Below, piece by piece: positions 1 through 11,663 of a DNA stretch of 64,000 nucleotides. Under the pieces are notes generated by a model that was given only the letters and a program-made list of their open reading frames with translations, did no database searches and was not told the origin of the DNA. Both the position numbers and the translations under genes were made by a program. Origin of the DNA: Pseudomonas eutrophicaquae (GTDB lineage: Bacteria > Pseudomonadota > Gammaproteobacteria > Pseudomonadales > Pseudomonadaceae); assembly GCF_023544715.1 (NCBI RefSeq), contig NZ_JAMJEZ010000005.1:81980-145979 (forward strand), read 5' to 3'. Within the stretch, counting starts at the first letter, position 1; every line of letters starts with the position of its first letter.

Positions 1-1414
1 TATGCCCGAGGCTGGAGATGGTGAAGCAGGCGCCCTGCATCTCATCGGCAGAGAGCTTCTTGCTACGCGCCTTCTCCGCCAGTTCGGCGGCCTCGGCAGC
101 CAGCTGCAGCAGGCTCTTCTGATCGACATTCTTGATTACCGGCACCAGCAGACCTTCCGGGGTGTCCACGGCAAAGCCGATGTGCACATACTTCTTGCGG
201 ATCAGCGCCTTGCCACTGGGGGCCAGTGAGCTGTTAAAGTCCGGCATCTCGCGCAGCACATGGGCGCAGGCCTTGAGCAGGAACGGCAGCACGGTCAGCT
301 TGACGCCAGCCTTCTCGGCAAATTTCTGCTGCGCCTTGCGGAAGTCCTCCAGCTCGCTGATGTCGGCCGACTCGTGCTGGGTGACGTGCGGCACGTTGAG
401 CCAGCTGCGGTGCAGGTTGGCGGCGCCGACCTGCATCAGGCGGGTCAGTGCCACTTCTTCCACTTCACCGAAGCGGCTGAAGTCGATTTCCGGAATCGGC
501 GGGATGCTGGCTCCAGCCACCGCGCCGGCCGCCGGAGCCGCCTTGGCCTTGTGCATCATCGCCTTGACGTAAGCCTGCACGTCCTCTTTGAGTACCCGGC
601 CCTTGGGGCCAGTCGCCAGGACATCGCTCAGCTCGACGCCAAACTCGCGGGCTAGCATGCGCACCGCAGGACCAGCGTGCACCTTGCCGGCCGGGCGCTT
701 GGGCGCTTCGACCAGCGGGGCAATCGCCGCCAGGGGCGGATCACCGGCGGCCGGGGTCTCCACCGCGGCGGGCGGCGTGCTCGCTGCGGATGCCGGCGCC
801 GCAGCAGGGGCTGCGCTGGGGGCTTCGGCCACGGCCGCGCCGCCACTGACCTTGAGGGTCAGGATCAGCGCGCCAGTGCTCACCTCGTCGTTGAGGGCGA
901 TGGCGAGGCTCTCCACGATGCCGGCCTGCGGGCAGGGGATTTCCATGCTCGCCTTGTCCGACTCCAGCACGATCAGCGACTGATCGGCCTCGACCGTATC
1001 ACCGGCCTTGACCAGCACCTCAATCACCCGTGCCTTGCCGCCGGCGCCGATGTCCGGGACATGGACCTCTTGCAGGCGTTCACCGGCCGGAGCAGCGGCC
1101 ACCGGCGCAGCTGCCGGGACTTCGACAGCGACCGGGGCTGCGGCGGCTGGGGCATCTGTAACCGGGGCCGGGGCGCTGGCGCCTTCGATTTCCAGCTCCA
1201 GCAGTGCGTCACCGGTCTTCAGTGAGTCGCCCAGTTTGACCTTCAGCGCTTTGATGATCCCGGTGGCGGGGGCCGGCACTTCCATGCTGGCCTTGTCGGA
1301 TTCCAGGGTCAGCAGGCTCTGGTCGGCCTCGATACGATCGCCCTCCTTGACGAAGAGTTCGATCACCGTGCCTTCGCCGCTGCCGATGTCGGGTACGCGA
1401 ATCAGTTCAGTCAT
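1..1414 (-). CDS. aceF: Pyruvate dehydrogenase E2, dihydrolipoamide acetyltransferase (3' end outside window)
   Basis: This is the acetyl-transferring core of the pyruvate dehydrogenase complex, which passes the acetyl group from E1 to CoA. The visible 471 codons start at an ATG whose complement is at 1412-1414. Two lipoyl domains are seen, each with an ESDKASME motif (lipoylated Lys41 and Lys154), separated by Ala/Pro-rich linkers. A peripheral subunit-binding domain follows at about residues 246-285, then the start of the catalytic domain. The visible part ends in CFTISSLGH, a conserved E2 stretch, so the C-terminus with the catalytic His lies beyond position 1. The gene starts 10 bases after the aceE stop, so the two are co-transcribed. 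The number of lipoyl domains varies between species; two are seen here. Confidence 0.96.
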   Translation of the reverse strand, partial: MTELIRVPDIGSGEGTVIELFVKEGDRIEADQSLLTLESDKASMEVPAPATGIIKALKVKLGDSLKTGDALLELEIEGASAPAPVTDAPAAAAPVAVEVPAAAPVAAAPAGERLQEVHVPDIGAGGKARVIEVLVKAGDTVEADQSLIVLESDKASMEIPCPQAGIVESLAIALNDEVSTGALILTLKVSGGAAVAEAPSAAPAAAPASAASTPPAAVETPAAGDPPLAAIAPLVEAPKRPAGKVHAGPAVRMLAREFGVELSDVLATGPKGRVLKEDVQAYVKAMMHKAKAAPAAGAVAGASIPPIPEIDFSRFGEVEEVALTRLMQVGAANLHRSWLNVPHVTQHESADISELEDFRKAQQKFAEKAGVKLTVLPFLLKACAHVLREMPDFNSSLAPSGKALIRKKYVHIGFAVDTPEGLLVPVIKNVDQKSLLQLAAEAAELAEKARSKKLSADEMQGACFTISSLGH

Positions 1415-1424
1415 GGCGCGCTCC

Positions 1425-4070
<2,646 letters not shown>

Positions 4071-4209
4071 GGCTTGCTCCATGGCGGAAAGGTCACCAGA
4101 ATCGGTGGCCTGATATTACGTGACCGGTCTTGTGGGCGGGCACGGAGAATGTTGTGTTTTTCGGGCCGTGGCGCCTGTGCGCCGGCGTTGCCGGGGGTCT
4201 CCCGGCTCG

Positions 4210-4274
4210 GTAGTTTTACTACATTAAAACGCGAAAAGCAGCACCCTGAGTGCAGTATTTCGTAGCGAAACTAC
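4210..4274. promoter_or_regulatory. Pair of GTAG-N5-CTAC inverted repeats between aceE and glnE
   Basis: Site 1, GTAGTTTTACTAC, is at 4210-4222. Site 2, GTAGCGAAACTAC, is at 4262-4274. Read on the opposite strand, site 2 is GTAGTTTCGCTAC and matches site 1 at 11 of 13 bases. The starts are 52 bases apart, close to five helical turns. On the minus strand site 1 lies next to TTTAAT, a possible -10 for aceE. The arrangement suggests paired binding of a dimeric repressor controlling aceEF, glnE or both. It does not match the E. coli PdhR operator as I know it. The binding protein is unknown to me. Confidence 0.5.
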
Positions 4275-4331
4275 AGGCTGTTGCGCGGCCCCTGTGCGGC
4301 CTGAGCAGCCCCTTCCAGAAGGATAGATCCT

Positions 4332-7292
4332 GTGAGCCGTCCTGAACCGACTTCTCTGCCGCGTGAGCTGCAGACCCTGGCCGATACCGCGCTGGCTGCG
4401 CTGCACGGCGCACTGGAGACTGACGGTCAGGCCGCGCTCGCCGCCTGGCCGGCACCGCGCCGCGAGGCCTTGCAGCGCGCGCTGGCCGCCAGCGATTTTG
4501 TCGCCGAGCAGTGCCAGCGTGAGCCGGCCATGCTGCTGGCGCTGGCCGAGAGCGGCGAGCTGGAGCGGCGTCTGGCGCCGGGCGAGTTGCGTGCGCAGTT
4601 GAGCGCGCGGCTGGAGGGCTGCGACAGCGAAGACGAGCTGGCGCGCCGGCTGCGCCGCTACCGCAATCGCCAGCAGCTGCGGATCATCTGGCGCGACATT
4701 GCCCAGCAGGCGGATCTGGCCGAGACCTGTCAGGACCTTTCGGATCTGGCCGACGCCTGCATCGATCTCGCCTACCACTGGCTGTATGGGCGCCAGTGCG
4801 CGCAGTCGGGCATGCCGATCGGTGCGCGCAGCGGCGAGCCGCAGCATCTGGTGGTGCTGGGGATGGGCAAGCTCGGCGCCCACGAGCTGAACCTGTCCTC
4901 GGACATCGACCTGATCTTCGCCTACCCCGAGGGCGGCGAGACCGAGGGCGCGCGCCGCTCGCTGGACAATCAGGAGTTCTTCACCCGCCTGGGGCAGAAG
5001 CTGATCAAGGCGCTGGATGCGGTGACCGTCGATGGCTTCGTGTTTCGCGTCGATATGCGCCTGCGCCCCTACGGCTCCAGCGGTCCGCTGGTCTACAGTT
5101 TTAACGCCATGGAGCAGTACTACCAGGATCAGGGCCGCGACTGGGAACGCTACGCGATGATCAAGGCGCGGGTGGTGGCGGGGGATCAGCCGGCCGGTGA
5201 GCGTCTGCAGCAGATGCTGCGGCCGTTCGTCTATCGCCGCTACCTGGACTTCTCGGCGATCGAGGCGCTGCGCAGCATGAAGCAGCTGATCCAGCAGGAG
5301 GTGCGGCGCAAGGGCATGAGTGAGAACATCAAGCTCGGCGCTGGCGGTATCCGCGAGGTGGAGTTCATCGCCCAGGCTTTCCAGCTGATCCACGGCGGGC
5401 GCGATCTGAGCCTGCAGCAGCGCCCGCTGCTCAAGGTGCTCGACACCCTGGCCGGGCAGGGCTATCTGCCGCTACCGGTGGTCGAGGAGCTCAAGGAGGG
5501 CTACTGCTTTCTACGCTATCTGGAACATGCCTTGCAGGCGGTGGCTGACCGGCAGACGCAGATGCTCCCAGATGGCGAGCTGGAGCGCGCGCGGGTGGCG
5601 TTCATCATGGGCTTTGACGGCTGGAATGCGCTGCTCGACCAGCTGGCGCACTGGCGCGCGCGCATCGACTGGCATTTCCGTCAGGTGATCGCCGATCCGG
5701 AAGACGAGGCGGCCGGTGGCCGACAGTCAGTCGGTGAGGAATGGCTGCCGCTCTGGCAGGAGGCGCTGGAGCGCGAGGCGGCCGAGCATCAGCTGGCCGA
5801 GGCGGGCTTCAAGGCGCCGGCCAGCGCCTGGCAGCGTATTCAGGGGCTGCAGCACAGCTCGCCGGTGCGCGCCATGCAGCGCCTTGGGCGCGAGCGGCTG
5901 GACGCCTTCATGCCGCGCCTTTTGAGCGCCACCGTCGAGCGTGACGATCCGGATCTGGTGCTGGAGCGGGTGCTGCCGCTGGTCGAGGCGGTGGCGCGGC
6001 GCTCGGCCTATCTGGTGCTGCTCTCGGAAAACCCCGGCGCCTTGGGCCGCCTGCTGACCCTCTGTGCGGCCAGCCCGTGGATCGCCGGGCAGATTGCCCG
6101 CTATCCGCTGCTGCTCGATGAGCTGCTCAACGAGGGCCGACTGTTCAGCCCGCCCGGCAAGGCACAGCTGGAGGCGGAGCTGCGTGAGCGGCTGACCCGC
6201 ATCCCCGAGGATGATCTGGAACAGCAGATGGAGGCGCTGCGCCACTTCAAGCTGGCCCACGGCCTGCGGGTCGCGGCCTCGGAAATTACCGGCACCCTGC
6301 CGCTGATGAAGGTCTCGGATTACCTGACCTGGCTGGCCGAAGCGATTCTTGAGCAGGTGCTACAGCTGGCCTGGCGTCAGGTCACCCAGAAGCATGGCTT
6401 CCCGCCGGCGGCCGATGGCGCACCGGCCAGCGAGCCGGGTTTCATCATCGTCGGCTATGGCAAGGTCGGTGGTATCGAGCTGGGGCATGGTTCGGACCTG
6501 GATCTGGTGTTCATCCACAACGGCGACACCCTGCAGGAAACCGACGGCGCCAAGCCGATCGATAGCGCGCAGTTCTACACCCGCATGGGCCAGCGGATCA
6601 TCCATATGCTCACCACGCAGACCGCCTCCGGCGCCCTGTACGAGGTGGACATGCGCCTGCGCCCCTCGGGGGTGTCGGGCCTGCTGGCCAGCTCGCTCGC
6701 CGCCTTTGAGCGCTACCAGGAGGCGGAGGCCTGGACTTGGGAGCACCAGGCGCTGGTGCGGGCCCGTAAGCTGGCCGGCTGCGCGGAGGTGGCGCGCCGC
6801 TTCGAGGCGATCCGCGCCGCGGTGCTTGGGCGGGTACGTGAGGGCGAGGCGCTGCGTGCTGAGGTCAGCGAGATGCGCGCCAAGATGCGCAGCAATCTCG
6901 GCACCCCGGCCACCGCCGGCGGCACCGCAGCGGAGGCCTTCGAAGCCGCGGCGCGCTTCGACCTCAAGCACGATGCCGGTGGTATCGTCGATATCGAATT
7001 TATGGTGCAATATGCCGTCCTGGCCTGGTCGCAGCAGTACCCTGAACTGCTGCGTTTCACCGACAACATCCGCATTCTGGAAGGGCTGGAGCAGGCAGGA
7101 CTGCTGCCCGGCTCCGATGTCCGTCTTCTGCAGGAGGCCTACAAGGCCTATCGTGCAGCTGCTCACCGTCTGGCCCTGCAGAAACAGGCCGGGCAGGTCA
7201 GTGGCGATCACTTCCATGAAGAGCGCCGCGGCGTGATGCGGATCTGGCGCGAGCTGGGGCTCGCCTGGATACCGGCCGCAGGGCGCGGCTGA
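4332..7292 (+). CDS. glnE: Bifunctional glutamine synthetase adenylyltransferase/adenylyl-removing enzyme
   Basis: Controls glutamine synthetase by adding or removing AMP on a tyrosine of GlnA in response to PII and glutamine. The 986-residue protein has the two homologous nucleotidyltransferase domains of the family. The N-terminal deadenylylase half carries SSDIDLIF with its metal-binding Asp pair, and the C-terminal adenylyltransferase half carries GSDLDLVF. Both are followed by the DMRLRPxG signature. A GTG start is preceded by AAGGA at a suitable distance. From memory the same aceE-glnE-ilvE order occurs in P. aeruginosa. Length and both active sites look intact. Confidence 0.96.
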   Translation: MSRPEPTSLPRELQTLADTALAALHGALETDGQAALAAWPAPRREALQRALAASDFVAEQCQREPAMLLALAESGELERRLAPGELRAQLSARLEGCDSEDELARRLRRYRNRQQLRIIWRDIAQQADLAETCQDLSDLADACIDLAYHWLYGRQCAQSGMPIGARSGEPQHLVVLGMGKLGAHELNLSSDIDLIFAYPEGGETEGARRSLDNQEFFTRLGQKLIKALDAVTVDGFVFRVDMRLRPYGSSGPLVYSFNAMEQYYQDQGRDWERYAMIKARVVAGDQPAGERLQQMLRPFVYRRYLDFSAIEALRSMKQLIQQEVRRKGMSENIKLGAGGIREVEFIAQAFQLIHGGRDLSLQQRPLLKVLDTLAGQGYLPLPVVEELKEGYCFLRYLEHALQAVADRQTQMLPDGELERARVAFIMGFDGWNALLDQLAHWRARIDWHFRQVIADPEDEAAGGRQSVGEEWLPLWQEALEREAAEHQLAEAGFKAPASAWQRIQGLQHSSPVRAMQRLGRERLDAFMPRLLSATVERDDPDLVLERVLPLVEAVARRSAYLVLLSENPGALGRLLTLCAASPWIAGQIARYPLLLDELLNEGRLFSPPGKAQLEAELRERLTRIPEDDLEQQMEALRHFKLAHGLRVAASEITGTLPLMKVSDYLTWLAEAILEQVLQLAWRQVTQKHGFPPAADGAPASEPGFIIVGYGKVGGIELGHGSDLDLVFIHNGDTLQETDGAKPIDSAQFYTRMGQRIIHMLTTQTASGALYEVDMRLRPSGVSGLLASSLAAFERYQEAEAWTWEHQALVRARKLAGCAEVARRFEAIRAAVLGRVREGEALRAEVSEMRAKMRSNLGTPATAGGTAAEAFEAAARFDLKHDAGGIVDIEFMVQYAVLAWSQQYPELLRFTDNIRILEGLEQAGLLPGSDVRLLQEAYKAYRAAAHRLALQKQAGQVSGDHFHEERRGVMRIWRELGLAWIPAAGRG

Positions 7293-7367
7293 CACGGCGG
7301 ACGCCGCAGGCGTGCGTCCCGGGCTGGTTGATGGCAAATCCGAATTCTTGAATGGAGCTGGCAAAAA

Positions 7368-8291
7368 ATGTCGATGGCCGATCGTGATGGCGTTATCTGG
7401 TATGACGGTAAACTGGTGCCTTGGCGCGAAGCCAACACCCATGTGCTGACCCACAGCCTGCACTACGGCATGGGCGTGTTCGAGGGCGTGCGCGCCTACA
7501 ACACCCCGGACGGCACCGCGATCTTCCGCCTGCAGGCGCACACCGACCGTCTGTTCGACTCCGCCCACATCATGGGCATGAAGATTCCCTACACCAAGGA
7601 AGAGATCAACGAGGCGACCAAGGCGGCGGTGCGCGAGAACGGCCTGGAAAGCGCCTACATCCGTCCGCTGGCCTTCTACGGCTCGGAAGGCATGGGCATC
7701 CGCGCCGACAACCTGAAGGTCCACGTGGTCATCGCCGCCTGGCACTGGGGCGCCTACATGGGCGACGAGGCGCTGGAAACCGGCATCAAGATCCGCACCA
7801 GCTCGTTCACCCGGCACCACGTGAACATCTCGATGACCCGCGCCAAGGCCAGCGGCCACTACATCAACTCGATGCTGGCCCTGCAGGAAGCCGTCTCCGC
7901 CGGTGCCGACGAGGCGCTGCTGCTGGATCCGGAAGGCTACGTGGCCGAAGGTTCGGGCGAGAACATCTTCATCATCAAGGATGGCGTGATCTACACCCCC
8001 GAGGTCACCGCCTGCCTGAACGGCATCACCCGCAGCACCGTGCTGACCCTGGCGCGTGAGCACAACCTTGAGATCGTCGAGAAGCGCATCACCCGTGATG
8101 AGGTGTACATCGCAGACGAGGCCTTCTTCACCGGCACTGCCGCGGAAGTCACCCCGATCCGCGAGCTGGATGGCCGCCTGATCGGCGCCGGCCGCCGTGG
8201 CCCGATCACCGAGAAGCTGCAGAAGGCCTACTTCGATCTGGTCACCGGCCAGACCGACGCCCACGCCGAGTGGCGCACGCTGGTCAAGTAA
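7368..8291 (+). CDS. ilvE: Branched-chain amino acid aminotransferase
   Basis: Pyridoxal-phosphate enzyme for the last step of leucine, isoleucine and valine synthesis and the first step of their breakdown. It has 307 residues, typical of class IV aminotransferases. The catalytic lysine is Lys160 in MTRAKASGHY. HYGMGVFEGVRAY at the N-terminus and EVYIADEAFFTGTAAEV near the C-terminus are family hallmarks. GGAG lies 11 bases before the ATG. It sits 75 bases after glnE and 136 bases before the LPS core operon; a GC-rich inverted repeat at 8305-8338 in that gap lacks a T-run. Confidence 0.96.
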   Translation: MSMADRDGVIWYDGKLVPWREANTHVLTHSLHYGMGVFEGVRAYNTPDGTAIFRLQAHTDRLFDSAHIMGMKIPYTKEEINEATKAAVRENGLESAYIRPLAFYGSEGMGIRADNLKVHVVIAAWHWGAYMGDEALETGIKIRTSSFTRHHVNISMTRAKASGHYINSMLALQEAVSAGADEALLLDPEGYVAEGSGENIFIIKDGVIYTPEVTACLNGITRSTVLTLAREHNLEIVEKRITRDEVYIADEAFFTGTAAEVTPIRELDGRLIGAGRRGPITEKLQKAYFDLVTGQTDAHAEWRTLVK

Positions 8292-8427
8292 GCGGCAGGT
8301 GCGCGGCGGTGGCGTCGTCTTTTGGTGCCGCCATCGCCGCCACCGGCTTGTGGCGAGCGGGCCAGCCACGGTGCTGGTCTGCTTCTGCCTTCGCGGCCAA
8401 CCCGCCCCATGACCTGACGAATTTCCC

Positions 8428-9477
8428 ATGAATATCCTGATCATCGGCCCCAGCTGGGTGGGCGACATGGTGATGGCGCAGACGCTGTTCCAGTGCCTGC
8501 GCCAACGCCACCCCGATTGCCAGATCGATGTGCTGGCCCCCGACTGGAGCCGGCCGATCCTTGAACGGATGCCCGAGGTGCGCCGTGCCCTGAGCTTCCC
8601 GTTCGGCCACGGCGTGCTGGATCTGGCCGGACGCCGGCGCATCGGCCGCTCGCTGGCCGGGCAGTACGATCAGGCGATTCTGCTGCCCAACTCCTTCAAA
8701 TCCGCGCTGGTGCCGTTCTTTGCCGGCATCCCGACCCGCACCGGCTGGCGCGGCGAGCTGCGCTACGGACTGCTCAACGACCTCCGCACGCTGGACAAGC
8801 AGCGCTATCCGCTGATGATCGAGCGCTTCATGGCGCTGGCCTACGCGCCGGGCGCCACGCTGCCCCAGCCCTATCCGCGCCCACAATTGCAGATCGACCC
8901 GCAGAGCCGCGCTGCGGCGCTGGCCAAGTTCGGTCTGGAGCAGGACCGCCCGGTGTTGGCGCTGTGCCCGGGTGCCGAGTTCGGCGAGGCCAAGCGCTGG
9001 CCTTCCGCGCATTACGCCGCGGTGGCCGATGCCAAGATCCGCGCTGGCTGGCAGGTGTGGATCTTTGGCTCGAAAAATGATCACCCGGTGGGTGAGGCGA
9101 TCCGCGAGGAGCTGCTGCCGGGGATTCAGGAAGAGGTGGTCAATCTGGCCGGCGAAACCAGCCTGGCTGAGGCCATCGATCTGCTGTCCTGCGCCGATGC
9201 GGTGCTCAGCAACGACTCCGGGCTGATGCACGTCGCGGCGGCGCTGAATCGCCCGCTGGTGGCGGTGTACGGTTCGACCTCGCCGCAGTTCACCCCGCCG
9301 CTGGCCGAGCAGGTGGAGATCGTGCGCCTCGGCCTCGACTGCAGCCCGTGCTTTGCCCGTACCTGCCGCTTTGGTCACTACAACTGCCTGCATGACCTGA
9401 CCCCGCAGCCGGTCCTCGAGGCCCTGCAGCGCCTGGCGGGTGATCCGCTGGCCGACCCGCTGCCGCAGGTGGACTGA
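8428..9477 (+). CDS. waaF: ADP-heptose:LPS heptosyltransferase II
   Basis: Cytoplasmic GT9 enzyme adding the second L-glycero-D-manno-heptose to the LPS inner core. It has 349 residues with the N-terminal IIGPSWVGDMVMAQ motif, CPGAEFGEAKRWP in the middle and SNDSGLMHVAAAL with the ADP-heptose-binding region towards the C-terminus. It is the first gene of the long core operon, and its TGA directly abuts the GTG of waaC. It matches remembered Pseudomonas WaaF. Confidence 0.95.
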   Translation: MNILIIGPSWVGDMVMAQTLFQCLRQRHPDCQIDVLAPDWSRPILERMPEVRRALSFPFGHGVLDLAGRRRIGRSLAGQYDQAILLPNSFKSALVPFFAGIPTRTGWRGELRYGLLNDLRTLDKQRYPLMIERFMALAYAPGATLPQPYPRPQLQIDPQSRAAALAKFGLEQDRPVLALCPGAEFGEAKRWPSAHYAAVADAKIRAGWQVWIFGSKNDHPVGEAIREELLPGIQEEVVNLAGETSLAEAIDLLSCADAVLSNDSGLMHVAAALNRPLVAVYGSTSPQFTPPLAEQVEIVRLGLDCSPCFARTCRFGHYNCLHDLTPQPVLEALQRLAGDPLADPLPQVD

Positions 9478-10536
9478 GTGCGCGTCCTCCTGATCAAGAC
9501 CTCGTCGCTGGGCGATGTCATCCACAGCCTGCCGGCACTGACCGATGCGCAGCGCGCGATTCCTGGCATCCGTTTTGACTGGGTGGTGGAGGAGGGCTTT
9601 GCCGAGATCCCCAGCTGGCACCCGGCGGTGGATACGGTGATTCCGGTGGCGCTGCGCCGCTGGCGCAAGCACCCCTGGCAGGCTTGGCGCAGCGGCGAAT
9701 GGCAGCGCTTCAAGCAGGCGATCAGTGCTCATCGTTATGACCTGGTGCTCGATGCCCAGGGTCTGCTGAAAAGCGCCTTACTGACCCGCTATGCCCGCGG
9801 CCCGGTGGTCGGGCTGGATCGCGCCAGTGCCCGCGAGCCGCTGGCCAGCCGCTTCTATGCCCGTGGCTGTGCGGTGCCCTGGGGCATCCATGCGGTCGAG
9901 CGGCTGCGTCAGCTGTTCGCCCAGGCGCTCGGCTACTGCCCGCCGCCGGAGATGGGCGACTACGCCCTCGAGCGCAGCCGCCTGAGCGGCGCACCGGTCG
10001 CTGAGCCGTACCTGCTGCTGCTGCATGGCACCACCTGGGCGACCAAGCACTGGCCGGAGCGCTACTGGCGCGAGCTGGCCGAGCAGTTGTCTGCCCAGGG
10101 CTGGGCGATCCGCCTGCCGTGGGGCAATGCCGACGAAAAAGCCCGTGCCGAGCGCATTGCCGTAGATCTTGCCCGGGTGACGGTACTGCCCAAACTCAAC
10201 TTGGCCGGAATCGCCGCCGAGCTGGCCGGTGCGCGCGCCTGTGTGGCGGTGGATACCGGTCTGGGTCATCTGGCCGCGGCGCTGGATGTGCCGACCCTGT
10301 CGCTCTATGGGCCGACCAATCCGGGCTTTACCGGCGCTTACGGGGGCAGCCAGCGGCATCTGGCCAGTGATTTCCCCTGCGCGCCGTGCCTGAAAAAGAC
10401 CTGCAGCCATGCCGCGAGTGCCGAGGAGCGCCAACGCTTTGATCTGGTCACCGAGCAGCCGTTGTGCTTCACCCGTCTGAATCCCGCGCGGGTGGCTGCC
10501 GAGCTGGCGACCCTGCTGCCGTCGAGAATCTGCTGA
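9478..10536 (+). CDS. waaC: ADP-heptose:LPS heptosyltransferase I
   Basis: GT9 enzyme adding the first heptose to Kdo in the LPS inner core. It has 352 residues and starts with VLLIKTSSLGDVIHSLPAL, the WaaC signature; VDTGLGHLAAAL and GPTNPGFTGAYG are the C-terminal sugar-nucleotide motifs. The GTG start follows the waaF stop with no gap, and its TGA overlaps the ATG of waaG by one base, so translation is coupled. Confidence 0.95.
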   Translation: MRVLLIKTSSLGDVIHSLPALTDAQRAIPGIRFDWVVEEGFAEIPSWHPAVDTVIPVALRRWRKHPWQAWRSGEWQRFKQAISAHRYDLVLDAQGLLKSALLTRYARGPVVGLDRASAREPLASRFYARGCAVPWGIHAVERLRQLFAQALGYCPPPEMGDYALERSRLSGAPVAEPYLLLLHGTTWATKHWPERYWRELAEQLSAQGWAIRLPWGNADEKARAERIAVDLARVTVLPKLNLAGIAAELAGARACVAVDTGLGHLAAALDVPTLSLYGPTNPGFTGAYGGSQRHLASDFPCAPCLKKTCSHAASAEERQRFDLVTEQPLCFTRLNPARVAAELATLLPSRIC

Positions 10537-11663
10537 TGCAACTGGCCTTTGTGCTCTACAAATACTTCCCTTACGGCGGGCTGCAGCGCGATTTCATGCG
10601 CATTGCCCTGGAGTGCCAGCGCCGCGGCCACGCGATCCGCGTATACACGCCGATCTGGGAGGGGGAGGTGCCGGCCGGCTTTGATGTACGAGTCGCGAAC
10701 ATCCGCGCCTGGGCCAACCACCGGCGTAACGAGAAGTTCAGCGCCTGGCTGGCGGCAGATCTGGCCCGCGATCCGGTCGAGCGGGTGGTCGGTTTCAACA
10801 AGATGCCGGGCCTGGATGTCTACTACGCGGCCGATGGCTGCTTCGAGGACAAGGCGCAGACCCTGCGCAACCCGCTGTACCGCTTCAGTCGGCGCTACAA
10901 GCACTTTGCCGAGTACGAGCGCGCAGTGTTCGCCCCCGAGGCCAAGACCGAGATCCTGATGATCTCCGAAGTGCAGCAGCCGCTGTTTATCCAGCACTAC
11001 GCCACGCCCCTGGATCGCTTCCACCTGCTGCCACCGGGGATTGCCGCCGATCGCCGCGCCCCGGCGAATGCCGCCGAGATTCGCGCCGAATTTCGCCGTG
11101 AATTTGCGCTGGGGGAGGATGAGCTGCTGGTGGTGCAGATCGGCTCGGGCTTCAAGACCAAGGGGCTGGATCGCAGCCTCAAGGCGCTGGCCGCGCTGCC
11201 GGCCGCGCTGAAGCGGCGCACCCGGCTGATTGCCATCGGTCAGGACGATCCCAAGCCGTTCCTTCTGCAGGTCAAGGCGCTGGGGCTGTCCGATCAGGTG
11301 CAGATCCTCAAGGGGCGCAGCGATATTCCGCGTTTTCTGCTCGGTGCGGATCTGCTGATTCATCCGGCCTATAACGAAAACACCGGCACCGTGTTGCTGG
11401 AGGCGCTGGTCAGTGGCCTGCCGGTGCTGGTCAGTGAGGTCTGCGGCTATGCGCACTACATCCGCGAGGCTGACAGTGGCCGGGTGCTGCCGAGCCCCTT
11501 CGAGCAGGCGGCCCTCAACCGTCAGCTGGCAGAGATGCTGGAAGACAAGGCCGCCCGGGCGCGCTGGAGTGTCAACGGTCTGGCCTTTGCCGAGACGGCC
11601 GATCTCTACTCCATGCCGCAGAAGGCCGCCGATGTGATCCTTGCGGAGCGCCCATGCAGCTGA
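10536..11663 (+). CDS. waaG: LPS core glycosyltransferase WaaG (GT4)
   Basis: GT4 enzyme that adds the first hexose-type residue of the outer core onto heptose II. The ATG at 10536 shares its A with the TGA of waaC and begins MQLAFVLYKYFPYGGLQRDF, the WaaG N-terminus. It has 375 residues. HPAYNENTGTVLLEALVSGLPV is the nucleotide-sugar-binding EX7E region. In Pseudomonas the sugar transferred is thought to be GalN rather than glucose; the sequence alone does not settle this. It overlaps waaP by 10 bases. Confidence 0.94.
   Translation: MQLAFVLYKYFPYGGLQRDFMRIALECQRRGHAIRVYTPIWEGEVPAGFDVRVANIRAWANHRRNEKFSAWLAADLARDPVERVVGFNKMPGLDVYYAADGCFEDKAQTLRNPLYRFSRRYKHFAEYERAVFAPEAKTEILMISEVQQPLFIQHYATPLDRFHLLPPGIAADRRAPANAAEIRAEFRREFALGEDELLVVQIGSGFKTKGLDRSLKALAALPAALKRRTRLIAIGQDDPKPFLLQVKALGLSDQVQILKGRSDIPRFLLGADLLIHPAYNENTGTVLLEALVSGLPVLVSEVCGYAHYIREADSGRVLPSPFEQAALNRQLAEMLEDKAARARWSVNGLAFAETADLYSMPQKAADVILAERPCS

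Noticed and set aside
7299-7319. Hairpin between glnE and ilvE as terminator
   Set aside because: ACGCC-GCA-GGCGT is only five pairs and has no T-run.
8305-8338. GC-rich inverted repeat between ilvE and waaF as terminator
   Set aside because: GGCGGTGGCG/CGCCATCGCC can pair with one G-U, but there is no T-run and such pairs are common in sequence this rich in GC.
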